From positions 23,541,304 through 23,605,303 of the forward strand of contig CM060114.1 of assembly GCA_030522415.1 (NCBI GenBank): a DNA stretch of 64,000 bases, in the 5' to 3' direction. The stretch is from Channallabes apus (Eukaryota > Chordata > Actinopteri > Siluriformes > Clariidae). Position numbers and translations under genes: made by a program. Below, piece after piece: positions 39,776 through 52,821 of the stretch. Every line of letters begins with the position of its first letter. The first letter of the stretch is position 1. Below the pieces are notes generated by a model. It searched no databases. It worked only from the letters and a program-made list of their open reading frames with translations, and was not told the DNA's origin.

Positions 39776-40177
39776 ATGATGTTTTATTTTAATTATAGCA
39801 AAATTAAGATGAAACTAAATAAAATGTTTTAAGTGCGCTTAAGGTAGAGTCTTATAAAGGCTATGTAGACTTGTATAGTTTTATTATATATTTTTTGCAC
39901 ATTAATCTGAGTCCTCATCTGTTAGATCTGTTTAGTTTTTTTTTTCCAGCCGGCACGAATACGCGGCTCCATCCCTTTCCCGCCTATTCAGGGAGCCTAC
40001 GGAGTGAGTTAATATGATCTCGGGCTTGCTCACGATGCTCAACATCTATAAAAATAGCAAAGTATTGTGTATAGAGTGATAAAAAAAACTATCTAACGCA
40101 TGTTATGATAAGGAAAATCGGTAAAGAACAGTATGAGGAATGGGTGCTATTTACAGTCTGGGGTGCGTTGTCTTTAA

Positions 40178-40250
40178 GTGTCTGAGTGGTGCAGCGGGTA
40201 AGTTCGCGCCTTTTCATGCGGGTGACCCGGGTTCGATCCCCGTGTGATAC
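40178..40250 (+). repeat. tRNA-like block T5
   Basis: Box A TGGTGCAGCGG and a box B GGTTCGATCCC at tRNA spacing. The putative anticodon arm needs an eight-base loop, so a functional tRNA is unlikely. The sequence differs from T1-T4 and may be a separately acquired tRNA-derived piece. Confidence 0.5.
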
Positions 40251-41221
40251 TGTTTTAAATTTTTTTATTTTAATTATAGCAAAATAAAAATAAAACAAAA
40301 TAAAATGTTTTATTTTGATTTTGCTTCAGCATACTATAGGAAAAACAGCAAACTCGCACGCAACCAGTTTGTATTCTTTAAATTTAGGGGAGTGACGACT
40401 CTGTGTGTGTGTGTGTGTCATTATACTGATGAAAAGTGGTGGATTATTCAGTGAAACGAGGCTCAGCTGAAAGATGTTAGGCACATCAGTCACTTAACCC
40501 TAAATAAAAGGTATTTCTGAGTGTTCTTATATAGTTGTAAAATAACAAATGTACAAATGGTGCGCACTGAATATTAAACCTATACCAGGCACAATGTTTT
40601 TTTTTTGTTTGTTTGCTGTTTTTTCTATAGTATGCTGAGCAAAATAAAAAAAAAACATTGGTTAGTTTTCGTTTAGAAAGACTGTTTGTATCTGATTATT
40701 TGTATTATTAAAGAACAACAGCACAAACAACAACACAAGGGCTTGTAAGAAGCCACTCGACTTCTTTGAAAGCAAGCTCTAGATAAGTGACGAAGTAAGC
40801 CTGTTATAATAATAACTTGGTGTTATTTGACCTTATTAGTTTAGAAATTTATATTTCAATAAAACCCTACACACTTCTTTTCTAATTACACGTGATAAAA
40901 TCTAAAGGCTCACTGTGTTAATATTTATTGTGCTTAAATTTGATCTTAATAAGATTTGATTTAATTTAAATTCTACATTTGTACTGTAATTTTAGTACTG
41001 TGATTATGAATTCGGTCAACTACACTGTTTCACTTGATGTTATCGGCTACTACGTGTATTATTTAATGGAACGCGTCTCATTAATGCGGCAGAGAATGAA
41101 CTAAGGCATGAGGCGTCAGTCTGTAGTTATATAGCGCCACTCAGTGGTAAAAGCCAGCAAATGCACATACCCAAATGCGGCGGCGACGGTAAATACGACG
41201 CTCCGATTAGGTGACCACTGT

Positions 41222-41275
41222 ATGTAAGTCACCCTGAACAAGGACATCTGCCAATTGCTGTAAATGTAAATGAAA
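41222..41275 (+). repeat. fish SINE-type 3' tail
   Basis: GTAAGTCACCCTGAACAAGG, then CATCTGCCAATTGCTGTAAA and TGTAAATG-type units, a tail widespread in teleost short retroposons. The 5' part is absent because H2 abuts it. Confidence 0.55.
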
Positions 41276-41789
41276 GTGAACCATTGTGCAACTCACAACA
41301 GTATAGCATCATAGTACACAGAAATACATTAAGTGTAGCAACATTGCAGTGTAAGGCATTATATATGTGGGAAAATACAGACATAGGACAAGAATAACAA
41401 TTCAGATTGATTTAAATGGCATAGTAAGAGCATGAACTAGCTGTGCTGTTGTGTAGTCACAGCAGAATTGGAAGTAACTGGAATAAACGGTCCCAGGAGC
41501 AGGAGTACTGGGAGGAAAAATTTTTCCCATACAGTAGCAGCATAATTAGCATCCGCTTGAAGGGCATAATACAGTTCATGAGATGTAACAATGACAGCAC
41601 AGCACTTTTTCATCCTTACTTTTTGGAAGTATTGGCTACCTATTCAAGTTATCCTTAAGCTCTGTGTTCACTTAGTAGCCATCACTGCAATGCTCACTAG
41701 CTTATTTAATTGATGAAAACAATTTTTGTTCAATAAGATTTCAATTAAATATATAGCTTTTTTGTTTTGTTTTAAAAAATCTGTATATA
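41276..41789. other. intergenic, no recognised gene
   Basis: Unique-looking sequence between H2 and the next Tc1 element. No coding or RNA signal seen. Confidence 0.5.
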
Positions 41790-43364
41790 CAGTGGCTTGC
41801 AAAAGTATTCGCCCCCCCCTTGAACTTTTCCACATTTTGTCACATGACAGCCACAAACATGAATCCATTTTTTTTGGAATTCCACGTGAAAGACCAATAC
41901 ATAGTGGTGTACACGTGAGAAGTGGAACGAAAAATCATACATGATTCCAAACGTATTTTTTTTTTTACAAATAAATAACTGAAAAGTGGGGTGTGTGTAA
42001 TTATTCAGCCGCCTGAGTCAATATTTTGTAGAACCACCTTTTGTTGCAATTACAGCTGCCAGTCTTTTAGGGTATGTCTCTACCAGCTTTGCACATCTAG
42101 AGTCTGAAATCCTTGCCCATTCTTCTTTGCAAAACAGCTCCAGCTCAGTCAGATTAGATGGAGAGCGTTTGTGAACAGCAGTTTACAGATCTTGCTACAG
42201 ATTCTTGATTGTATTTAGATCTGGACTTTGACTGGGCCATTCTAACACATGGATATGTTTTGTTTTAAACCATTCCATTGTTGCCCTGGCTTTATGTTTA
42301 GGGTCATTGTCCTGCTGGAAGGTGAACCTCCGCCCCAGTCTCAAGTCTTTTGCAGACTCCAAGAGGTTTTCTTTCAAGATTGCCCTGTATTTGGCTCCAT
42401 CCATCTTCCCATCAACTCTGACCCTGTCCCTGCTGAAGAGAAGCACCCCCAGAGCATGATGCTGCCACGACCATATTTTACAGTGGGGATGGTGTGTTCA
42501 GAGTGATGTGCAGTGTTAGTTTTCAGCCACACATAGCGTTTTGCATTTTGGCAAAAAACGTCCATTTTGGTCTCATCTGACCAGAGCACCTTCTTCCACA
42601 TGTTTGCTGTGTCCCCCACATGGCTTGTGGCAAACTGCAAATGGGACTTCTTATGGCTTTCTATTAAAAATGGCTTTCTTCTTGCCACTCTTCCATAAAG
42701 GCCAACTTTGTGCAGTGCATGACTAATAGTTGTCCTATGGACAGATTCCCCCACCTGAGCTGAAAATCTCTGCAGCTCATCCAGAGTCACCATGGGGCTC
42801 TTGGCTGCATTTCTGATCAGCGCTCTCCTTGTTTGGCCTGTGAGTTTAGGTGGACGGCCTTGTAGTGCCATACTCCTTCCATTTCTGAATGATCGCTTGA
42901 ACAGTGCTCCGTGGGATGTTCAAGGCTTTGGAAATCTTTTTGTAGCTTAAGCCTGCTTTAAATTTTTCAATAACTTTATCCCTGACCTAGTCTGGTGTGT
43001 TCTTTGGACTTCATGGTGTTGTTGCTCCCAATACTCTCTTAGACAACCTCTGAGGCCGTCACAGAGCAGCTGTAACTAACATTAGATTACACACAGGTGC
43101 CCTCTATTTAGTCATTAGCACTCATCAGGCAATGTCTATGGGCAACTGACTGCACTCAGACCAAAGGGGGCTGAATAATTACGCACACGCCACGTTACTT
43201 ATTTATAAAAAATATTTGGAATCATGTATGATTTTCATTCCACTTTTCACGTGTACACCACTTTGTATTCGTCTTTCATGTGGAATTCCAATAAAATTTA
43301 TTCATGTTTGTGGCTGTAATGTGACAAAATGTGGAAAAGTTCAAGGGGGCTGAATATAAACTGT
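41790..43364 (-). mobile_element. Tc1-like transposon B
   Basis: The plus-strand left end CAGTGGCTTGCAAAAGTATT at 41790 is preceded by TA. The right end is decayed, with the last 20 or so bases of the terminal repeat altered near 43350-43364. The transposase lies on the minus strand. Same family as the nested Tc1-A, and it shows that element's uninterrupted structure at both insertion points. Confidence 0.85.
42195..42871 (-). pseudogene. Tc1-B transposase (frameshifted)
   Basis: Two overlapping minus-strand frames (42374-42871 and 42195-42446). They contain GRPPKLTGQTRRALIRNAAK (DNA-binding), VLWSDETKMDVF (first catalytic Asp), [16 protein letters not shown] (second Asp), then PDLNTIKNL where the catalytic Glu of NPIENLW is Lys. 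A one- or two-base indel near 42420 separates the frames. The enzyme is inactive. Confidence 0.85.
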
Positions 43365-43518
43365 ATATTTACATTCAGATCTCCAAGCCAATCCAAGGGC
43401 AATAATGGCAACTCCCGAAGAAATTAAGAAATGTTGAGAGTGATAAAAAGCAAAAGAGAACCCATCCACTTCTGTGGCATTGTAAATCATTCTTCTACTA
43501 TTTTGTATACTAAATATA

Positions 43519-44320
43519 CTCAGCAAAAAAAGAAACGCCCTGTTTTCAGGACTGTGTATTTCAACAATAATGTTGTATATATCCAAATAACTTTACAGAT
43601 CTCCATTTTAAAGGGTTTAAACAATGTTTTTCATGCATGTTCAATTAACCCAAATCAATTAATTAACATGCACCTGTGGAATGGTCGTTAAGACCTTAAC
43701 AGCTTACAGAAAGTAGACATTTAAGGTCACAGTTCTAAGAACGCAGGACACTAAAGAGACTTGTCTACCGACTGTGAAAAACACCCAAAGAAAGATGCCC
43801 AGGGTCCCCGCTCATCTGCGTGAACGTGCATTAGGTATGCTGCAGGGATGCATGAGGACTGCTGATGTGGCTAGGGCAATAAATGGCCATGTCCGCACTG
43901 TGAGACACCTAAGACAGCGCTACAGGGAGACAGGAAGGGCAGCTGATCATCCTTGCAGTGGAAGACCACGTGGAACAACAACTGCAAAGGATGGGTACAT
44001 CTGAATATCACACCTGCGTGACAGGTACAGGATGGCCACAACAACTGCCCGAGTCACTCCAGGGACACACAATCCCTCCATCTCACAGCAATAACTGACA
44101 AATCTGGTCCAGTCCATGAGGAGGAGATGCACTGCAGTGGCCACACCAGATACTGACTGGTACTTTTGAGCCTCTCTTCATTCAGGGACACATTGTGAAA
44201 CATTTTTAGTTCATGTCTTATGGTGTTGACTCTTTTAGTGTTCATACAAATATTTACACATTAAGCTTACTGAAAGTAAAAACAGTTGAAAGTCAGAGGA
44301 CGTTTCTTTTTTTTGATGAG
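43519..44320 (+). mobile_element. Tc1-like transposon C, internally deleted (0.8 kb)
   Basis: Terminal repeats CTCAGCAAAAAAAGAAACG and CGTTTCTTTTTTTTGATGAG with TA at both ends. A different family from Tc1-A/B. The middle of the transposase gene is deleted, so the element is only about half the usual length. Confidence 0.8.
43795..44004 (+). pseudogene. Tc1-C transposase N-terminal DNA-binding domain
   Basis: ATG 43795 opens PRVPAHLRERALGMLQGCM, a helix-turn-helix domain (ADVARAINGHVRTVRHLRQR) and the GRP linker (SGRPRGTTTAKDG), ending at a TGA. Short further pieces follow out of frame to about 44100; then the catalytic core is missing. Confidence 0.75.
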
Positions 44321-44322
44321 TA

Positions 44323-46814
44323 TACTAAGGATGTTGATAAGCAGATTCTAGTTACAATTCTACTGTATCCATATAAAATTATCCACAAAAGCAAGAGTGA
44401 AATACAGGCATAAATGGTTTTGATGAAGTGCAATATTTAAGATATCTATTATGAGTGAGTAAGAAGTGCAGAAAGCGCAAGCAGAAGAAGTAGCAGGATG
44501 AATCGGACAGCTCTAAATGGCACAGGGTCGCACAGGATCCAGTATCTGAAATCTTTAATTGGCAAAATTTAGTGGACACCTGATAATCACACACAAAGCT
44601 TCACCAAATATGAAAATGTTTAAATCACATAATTTTAAAAACAAAATCACCATTATTGCAACTTGGGTGCTTCACACAAACCTGCTGCAGCATGACAATA
44701 CATTTGGGCACAAAGCAAGATCCATAAAGACATGGTTTGGAGAACTCAAGTGGCCTGTACAGAACACAGACTTCTGGCAGGTGCAAATTTGTACAGTATA
44801 ACTAACTACATTTAGGAAAAGTATGTGGGCAACAACACTCACGAAATTAAATGTTTGAAAAAGCTAAAATATAGATCAAAATCTTTCTACTTAAAAATAG
44901 AACCCATTACTGGATATGCACCTTTACAGGCTATGTCATCCTCACACACTGCACATATGGTTTATAAAGGAATAAAAGAACACATGACAACTGCTTTTTG
45001 AAATCGTTAGTAAACACCAGCAATAAATAACAGAACGTCAGTCACAATCACACTGCCATCAATCACAAAGCACATGTGTGGGTGCAAATAAAGGAGAAAA
45101 CCAGCCGAGGCTGTCAAAGTGTGTTTGGGGATGTTATTATCACTACACACAATTGAAACAGAAAAAAGAATTAGATTAAAAAAAAAGCAAAAAAGAAAAG
45201 AAACAGTGGCAAGTTTAAAATGAAGGGGGAAATAAGTATGGAGTTCTTACTGTAGTAACTCAAAAGGGAGTCTTTTAATTTGGGCCTGGGAGAGCATCGG
45301 GAACCTCATTATATCTGTCATATTAACAAAGGAATAAATCTGCATTTCTCCCAAGAAATAAAAGCAAGTGACAGACACATTCATGGGGAGATAGAACGGG
45401 GAAAGAAAGACAGAGAAGGGAAGAAAATTTGAAAAAAAATTGAGGAATAAATAATGGGTTGAAACACATATTTTGTGAACAAATGTTAGAGGCACAGGAA
45501 GAGAGGAAGAGAGAGAGAGAAGTATATTTTGAGGATTTGAAGTGTTCTCTCCATCTGATGGCCTTTGCCCTAAAATGTACATGAGCACCTTTTTCTTTTC
45601 ATGCTCCATTCACACTGTGGCAATTCCATTTACTATCTTGTACTTAAACCGAAAAGCTTTCTTTGCCAGTTTCTCTCTTTTAGTGGTTTCAGGGATTTGG
45701 GTTGGTTTTGAGACCTGACCTCAGCCATCAAGAACTTCCAAGCTATACACACCAAATCCGATAACAAGAATGCCTGAAGATAATGCCACGCTCTGATAGT
45801 GCAAACAGAGAAGAAAAAAAGATGAAGCAGTTACTCTAACTTGTGCCCCCACATACTGCTTTGTTTCCTTTTACTAGAGTTCAGCAAAATGCTTCTAGTT
45901 TCTCATAGATACTGAGACATACTGCATAATATATTTAACCTTTAAGTAAAGAAACACATGCTTGTAGTACTTGCTTAACCATGGTTTCAGGGCTTGACAT
46001 GAAGCTTTTAAAGCTGTAAAGATATTTACTTTAATGATAGCCAAATTACTTTTAAAAAATTTGGAACAAGCGAGTTAGTTAAGGTTTTTAACCTATTTTG
46101 TATTTTCTTCAGTATAAGCATTTCTAGCTTATCAATCAGCTTCCACTATTTGACTAGATCAACTAAATGCTCTTGGCTTAAACTAATTACTTAATTATAC
46201 ACTTTATACAACACTGTTACAGATGCCAGCTACATCCAAATGATTTATTTTATCTTGCTTACACTTGATAAAAGTCTTATAAAAGGTTATAATTTAAGTT
46301 TAACATTAGGTTCTACACTTGTTGGGAAGCAAATTGCTAAATATAGATGCAGAAAATATGGTGTGGATGCACAGTAGATGGTTTTGATTAGCTTTCCTCT
46401 TTTTTCCAAATTGACTTACAAAACTGTCAACTTTGCTGAGAAATTGCAATAATCTATGGATTACATGTATTGCTATGTACATACCAAAAACACTGATAAA
46501 ACTATGCTACCACAACATTGTGTCAACAATCGCCATTCAACCAACAAACCTAAGGTATAATTTCATGGTATTACATTTTTATTTTATGTTATATGTTTTT
46601 TCTTCACGCAGGTCAAACTAAATTTAAAGCCATTGATCTGGCTTGTTTCAGTATGTTTTATTACCTATATGACATGCCACTTGGCCAAGTTTAGGTGGTT
46701 GAAGGTACATTTTTAACAAAAAAAATGCTCATGAACAGTACATTTCAGATCAGAGCTTCAATACAGTCCACACAGTTTACATACAGTCAGAAGCAATTAC
46801 CTTCATGCAGTTAC
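44323..46814. other. intergenic, no recognised gene
   Basis: AT-rich, with a short Tc1-like phrase (GCTTCACACAAACCTGCTGC) around 44660-44720 that may be old transposon debris. The 120-codon minus-strand frame at 45247-45609 is Ser/Phe/Leu-rich over purine-rich DNA and does not look like a gene. Confidence 0.45.
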
Positions 46815-47090
46815 TAAAGTGGCAACACTGTGGCATAGTAGTTAGACCTGTCAACTTGCACCTCAAGGGTCCACGTTTGAATCATGCTTCTGGTCTGTGG
46901 GCATGTTCTCCCTGTGCTTGGTTAACCTCCAGGTACTCTGGTTTCCCCCCACATTCCAAAGACATGCAGATTAGGCCACAAGTTAGGTACATTATCCCTG
47001 AGTCCTAGGAATAATGTTGAATGAGCATGGGTAGCTGTGACAGATTTGATGAGAGATCATGGAGAACACCTGGTCTGATGCCACAGATAA
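46815..47090 (+). mobile_element. degenerate tRNA-headed retroposon
   Basis: The head GTGGCATAGTAGTTAGACCT with a weak box B (CACGTTTGAATC) is followed by the body GTGGGCATGTTCTCCCTGTG and CACATTCCAAAGACATGCAG, a composite short retroposon common in fish. Heavily mutated; the 3' part is unclear and no target duplication was found. Confidence 0.6.
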
Positions 47091-47712
47091 TATTGAGCTC
47101 TTTGGCCATGAAAAGATTCATAATATATATATAATTCCCAAAATGTGCATAATGCAACTACACTGACCCACTATTTCTAGCAAATGTTTCAGCACTGTGC
47201 AATGTTTTATGTATCCTTAATTACAAACGTTCTACATTTATTTTTAGCTTTAGTGCTCTAATGGCTTGTTCAGGGCCAAATTCATTTCAGTGCTTTCTGA
47301 CTAACTAAATTAACCAGCTACAAAGAACAAGGCCAGTGCTAATGAAGTGTCTGAGATGAGGGACCAAACTAACCTTTATCCACACAAATCAACTCTACTA
47401 CTGGGGGATGTTAAGTAAAACTACTTTAACAAGACTATCTATCTTTTTTTCTACAGTACTTTGTGGATTCGCTTCAGTGGCATCTAATCTACTTTTTGAT
47501 AAGTATCAGTCCCATGTTCAGCTGAAAGCAGGGAGAGAATGTTCCACGGAACTGATCTCAGGTGAAATCAAGTTTCCTAAAAGTTCCATTAATTTTAAGA
47601 GACCAATACGACCCAAATAATAAAACATAAGGTCCTGCAAGGCAGCACAATGTGATTTTGAGAATTTTTTTTCTGATGGTATCATATTCAATAATGGTAA
47701 AATTAATTCTGT

Positions 47713-47743
<31 letters not shown>

Positions 47744-50449
47744 AAATAGATAAAATCCATATTGTCATAAGAGATGATACTGGAAGGCAACAGCTGGGAC
47801 ATTAAAAGGCACACCTCCTCATTCCTCATTTCATGTGACATATGCAATATACAAAATGTAACGGAATAAATAAATAAATGTCTTAAATTTTTAATTTTTT
47901 TTACCAATTAACTGATTAATACTGAACAGAGCACATGTTTGCATACCGTTAAGACTGGAAACACCTGGAAACACATTTTAATTTGCTCTACTCTACTTGA
48001 AAAGTGCATGAAGTGTTAAAAAAGGTGACAAGTTCAGTAAGTAGTCTGAAGCCATTCTCTCTAATTAATAAATTGTACCAATTTTACCTAAACAAATTAG
48101 ACATCAAAACAAACAACACCACAGACAAAAAAGATTTATGCAAACAAAAATGTTCTATTTAAAAATCATTACTGAAATCTGAGTTTAGTGTCTTTATTAA
48201 GCCTTCAACAACAGACAACAGTTGACAGCTGGGTTACAGCTAACATGTTATACTGTCAAGCAAGCTGCATAAGCTTTTTTATTTGTTTGTTTGTTTGTTT
48301 CAGAGTTGTCAAATTACCATAATTTCAAGTCATCATTAATTGTCTGTAATATTCATAATCTTTACGTGTTTCCAGATACCTGAAACAGTGGTATGGCTTC
48401 TTTGTTCTGGCACAGTACTGTAATTCTAGCTTTGTGCTTATTTGCATGATAAACTGTTTTTATTCTGATGGCATTCCTTACTTTCTTACTGAGATGAGTC
48501 AACAACAGAATACAACACCCATACGAACAATCTATGTGAAATTGCTGTTAATTCACAACTCCAATTGATGGCATGTGTTTCGGAAGAAGGGTGTTTCATT
48601 GCTCCAGGTAATGCTGTCACCTAACACCTTACTAATTTATATAAATATAGTTTTCCCTTAAATTTTCCACCCTTTTACATCATTACTCTTGTACAACTCA
48701 TGATCTCCTCAAATCATTTGGGTCTTAATTAAAATAATAAAACCATAACCTGATTCAGATGTAACACATCTGCTCATACTTCTTAAGTCAATAAATCTAA
48801 TTACCTGCTGTATGTACATGTGTACACTTGCTTGCCAGTTTAATGGTTTTATCCATCTAATAATTAGCAAACGCCAACTCAGTGAATATTGCAGCGAAAG
48901 CCTCATCCACAATTCTCATAAGAACTTCCCAGAAAATGTAAAGAAATTAAGTGAAATTAAAATCTTATTGTCAGAGGCAAGAAATCCAGCAGAAAAATCT
49001 AAAAGAAGGTGCCAATCCTCCCAGGTTTTACATTCTCACTGATGTACATAGCACATTTTAACAAGTATACTGTATTGATATTCTACTGGCACTTGTTTTC
49101 TTGAGGTTCATTGGAGGCACTTTGTATATTGGCAGAAAAACAAGGAAAGCCTAAATACATAAATAATGGAGTCTGTTTTTAATCATTATAAAGACTTGTG
49201 CCTGGTAGTTCATCATACCATTTACAGTACATGTACTACTGCTGCATTAATTCTATTCAAATTAAAACAAGCAGCGTTTAGAGCGTTATTAAAACAGCCA
49301 GTCATCATTACTGAATCTAGAGCAAGGAAAAGAAAGAGAGCATAAAAGAAATGAAGTGGATGGGTGAAAAAGGGAGAGATGGAAATGGAAGGCAGAGAGA
49401 GAGCACAGATGGATTGTGCTACTAAGTGCGAGTTGTGTGGGAGGATTGTGAGGGAGCGAGAGCGGACCAAGGGAAAAAAGCAGAGAGAAAAACGGGAGAT
49501 GGAGCAGAGGAAGAGAGGAAAGAAGAGCCAGGAAGAGAGATGTGGATGCTTCCAAACTTGCACCCACGCAAGTCGCACACACTGACATGCATCTGGCAAA
49601 CGAGCTGCGCAAACAGAGCACTATTGAAAATTGTGTGTGGGTGAGCTTTGGAGAGGGAGTTGATGGTGGCTCAATTCACAATCGAACCTCTGATATTTCC
49701 TTGTAATCTCTTAAGACTCTTGCTAAGATTGATCCACAATCTTAAGTTCATACCCTCTCTCTCTCTCTTACACACTCTTATTTTGACTCTCTTATCTCGC
49801 TTTCCAACCTCCTACTCTTGCAATACAGCTCCTCATCACCAGCCTCTCTCTGTCTCTCTCGTCACACTCTGTCTTTCTCATCTTTTCCTCCTACTCATCC
49901 TCCAATCACACTTCATTCCATTTCTCCTTTCTCATATTGCTTCTTGATGCACTTCAGCATTACAACACTTACCTTTCACTCCCATCAATCTGTTCATCAC
50001 CCCTCCCATAATGTTTGACAGTAGAAGCGTATAACTGTGAATATTTTAAATATTTGCCTTCATCCAGGTAGAACTGTATGTTTAATAATATTTTTATTGG
50101 GTGTTATATAAAGCAGAATGTGCATTCACTCTGCTAATATTTGTTTAATATTTCAGCCTTGGTTATTGGAGCTTAATGAAATTTTGAAGTATAATAAAGA
50201 AATCTCATTATAGCAGGAACACAAAGTTAATATTCCTTGACACTTGACGTGATTATACAAGTCTTTCAATGTTCCTAAAACTAAGCTAGATACTTATGGA
50301 GGAGTCTAGTAAATGTCACTTATTTATCATATAATTCAACTTGTCTGCTCATGTACACACAATTATATACCTACAGTTTATGCACTGTAGCGTCAAAAGA
50401 GGTGCCATGCAAGAAGAGTCTAACGTTTGTCCTGTTGTCAGGCCAAGTA
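47091..50449. other. intergenic, no recognised gene
   Basis: No protein or RNA gene recognised. Contains an (AAAT)n microsatellite (47714-47750), a purine-rich tract at 49330-49530 and a CT-rich tract at 49755-49920. Open frames coincide with these biased tracts. Confidence 0.45.
47714..47750. repeat. (AAAT)n microsatellite
   Basis: About nine AAAT units. Confidence 0.95.
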
Positions 50450-50455
50450 AACGTC

Positions 50456-50830
50456 TCGGGTTACTTTGCTGTAACCCTGTTCCCTGAAAAAGCAGGAACG
50501 AGATGCTGCGTGAAAACACTATGGGAACATCTTTCTGTGTTGCCGGTTGTGAAGCATGTGTGTATCAAACACGAAAAAACTTGTCATATATAACCTCGCT
50601 CAGGTGACATCATCTGATGAAGCGCACCTGCAGGTTATAAATATGAGTGAACCGGAAACATTCCTCAGATCAATTTTGTCTGAAAGGACGTCCAGTCACG
50701 CAAGCAGTGCGGCACTGGAGCGCAGCATCTCCTTCCCGCTTTTTCAGGGAACAGGGTTACAGCAAAGTAACCCAAGACGTTCACTTTCAAAAGCTACACT
50801 CGATGCTGTGTGAAAACGCTATGGGAACGA
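50456..50830 (+). repeat. DIRS-B terminal repeat region
   Basis: Contains TCGGGTTACTTTGCTGTAAC with CTGAAAAAGCAGGAACGAGA and, 250 bases on, the inverted counterpart GCTTTTTCAGGGAACAGGGTT. The AACCTCGCTCAGGTGACATC promoter-side block lies between them. The same arrangement is at 4025-4343 in copy A. Confidence 0.65.
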
Positions 50831-51028
50831 GAATACCAACGCCGCCGCACTGCAAGTGTCTGGACCCCCAAGGTTGTGTAGCATGTGCGCACAAAGGCCA
50901 AGGAGGTCTCAGAGCTAGGTCTGGGAGGCTGACTCAAGGACCTGTGAGTATGGAGTAGCATGAACATCCAGACTATAGAATCTCACAAATGTGTGAAGAG
51001 AGGACCAACCTGTTGCATCACACACTTA

Positions 51029-51415
51029 CTACAGGGGATACCTCTTGCCAGTGCAATAGATGAGGCAAATCCCCCTGGTCGAATGAGCCCTGATTCCTCG
51101 AGGGGAAGTGTGAGCACGCGCCTCGTAAGCTAGGGCAATAGCATCTTTCACCCGATGTGACAGCGTTTGGCATACAAAAGGCTGCTCTGACTTGTGCCAC
51201 TGGCTAGTGCGGTGGATGTAAATCTGACGAGTGCGTACTGAAAACAGTAAGTGAAACCTTTCCTGCTCTGGAGCTCTAAAAGGCAGAGGACAGAAGGCTT
51301 CGAGGAAAACTGGGTGCATGGTCAAGAATGAAAATAGTTCGGGTGAGGATGCTGAATAGCTCTGACTAGCCCAGGGGCAAAGTCTAGGCAGCACGGGAAG
51401 CCTGCAGATCTCCAA
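51029..51415 (-). pseudogene. DIRS-B tyrosine recombinase fragment
   Basis: A 128-codon frame with SVRTRQIYIHRTSQWHKSEQ, KDAIALAYEARAHTSPRG and IRAHSTRGI. The Arg-Ala-His-Ser-Thr-Arg block carries the H-x-x-R part of the tyrosine recombinase active site. The catalytic Tyr region is not visible in frame. In DIRS elements this enzyme integrates a circular DNA intermediate in place of an integrase. Confidence 0.75.
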
Positions 51416-51695
51416 TTCTCTTGAAAGAAGTAATTATAAGAAAAACCATCTTGAGGGTCAGAAGCCAGACAGGCGCTGACTCTAGTGGTTTGGAAGGGGT
51501 GTCAGCCGGACCCCATCAGTCAGAACATGACGAGTCTAAATAGCGGCTACGTACATTCTGAGGGTACTAGGGCATAAGCCCGAGGACAACTTTCTTGCAG
51601 AACTCCAGCACTGAAACAATTCGGCAGTGGACTGGGTCTACATGTTTCACCATGCACCACTTTCAAATCCCCTCACCTTGAGGGCATAAGTTCTT

Positions 51696-52221
51696 CTAGT
51701 GTGTGAAGGTTCCAGGGCTCCCAACTCCATGTGCCCTGGAAATTTCCTTGCTTTTAACCAGAATGTACATCACCCTGAGGGACAGGAACTGGCCCACTGC
51801 CCAAAGCAGAACCCAGTGCGCTAGCTTATTAATGGGGCGCGAGTACAGTTTGCCCCGGCGATTATGTACGAGACTACCGTAGTGTCGTCCAATCGCACTA
51901 GGACATGGTAGCCCCTCAACTGCTGGAGGAGGTGTTTCAGGGCCAAATAAAGCCATCAGTTCGGGGAAATTGATGTGCCACGCGAGAAGATGGCCTCTCC
52001 AGCTCGCTTGGGCTGGACGGCCATCCAAGACCGCACCCCAGCCCGTGTGGGAAGCATCTGTCGTTAGCGTCTCGCAACGACAAAAACTCACATAGAATGG
52101 GACCCAAAGTCAGAAACTGTGGTCTGAACCACATAGAAAGGGTACGAAGCCACCTGGTGCGTAACCCGTATTTGCCTCCGGGGACTGGCCCTTGAGTAAA
52201 TCCCCTTGCTTTTAGCCACAA
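51696..52221 (-). pseudogene. DIRS-B RNase H domain fragment
   Basis: Contains TTDASHTGWGAVLDGRPAQ (first RNase H Asp), WHINFPELMALF (Glu), then the region SRPINKLAHWVLLWAVGQFL typical of DIRS RT-RNase H ends. Two frames overlap (51696-52091 and 51937-52221), showing a frameshift. The expected third acidic position is disrupted. Confidence 0.75.
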
Positions 52222-52638
52222 CTGAAACCGATCTCATGTGCAGGGCCCAAAGGTGTCACCATGGACGCAGCTGTGATGAGACCTAAAAATTTCTGAAAGT
52301 GATGAACAATCACTTTCTGGCCTAGCTTGGTTTCCTTCAGGGTGCTAGAAGTGGAGACCACGCCTTTGAAACGCGGAGGGCGATGTGAGGGGCAAAGTCT
52401 TAGTGGTTAGACTGGGGGGGGGGGGAGCAAGAACACCGACCTCCTGGGGCTGCCAGGGAGAACACTTCATCCTTGAGAGGAATTCTATGCACCCCCACGG
52501 TCCTGGGCGAATGAGCCTACAGTCCGTAGGTCCAACTTCTTTGAGGTGGATTGCGAAGTGTGGCGCACCGCACCTCAGTCTTAAGATGGGGTGCCCGGCT
52601 CATAGCGCTCTCTTTCTGTGCTTCATGCCTCACGAGAG
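52222..52638 (-). other. DIRS-B degraded interior
   Basis: Sequence between the RNase H piece and the ORF1 remnant. A G run (52412-52424) is present. Frames are short; RT motifs are not identifiable, so the RT region is deleted or decayed. Confidence 0.45.
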
Positions 52639-52812
52639 TCAGAGCCAGTCCCGACTCTTGGGCATGGTGGGGAAGGAATTTCCCGAAGACTTGTTCATAT
52701 TATTTCGCCTCCCGAACCGAGTCGCGACGTTAACAGGCCGGTGGGCGAGATGGGGGGGATCAAGGAGGAACGCACAATCCTTATCCTTGATTCCTGTGAG
52801 ATTTAGCCATTG
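52639..52812 (-). pseudogene. DIRS-B ORF1 remnant, second part
   Basis: QWLNLTGIKDKDCAFLLDPP parallels HLWLNLRRIKDKNRSFLLDA in copy C (57.6 kb). Its first part lies beyond the L2 insertion. Confidence 0.65.
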
Positions 52813-52821
52813 GTAACTCTC

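Larger units (their letters stand above)
39226..41220. mobile_element. CAGTGGTTAC fold-back element, short copy (H2)
   Basis: Ends CAGTGGTTACTCAATCGGG and inverted CCGATTAGGTGACCACTG, with TA on both sides. The left 700 bases align with H1 from 15879 and the right 475 bases with H1 up to 21341. Its middle contains, inverted, a segment found near 20370-20760 of H1, so the two copies differ by rearrangement and a deletion of about 3.4 kb. It carries two tRNA-like blocks. No coding potential. Confidence 0.7.

Noticed and set aside
45247..45609. 120-codon minus-strand frame
   Set aside because: Low-complexity composition over purine-rich DNA, no domain, no conserved neighbour; a host exon cannot be supported.
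49222..49644. Overlapping frames on both strands in the 49.2-49.6 kb purine-rich tract
   Set aside because: Open on both strands because the GAGA-rich sequence lacks stops; no sign of a gene.
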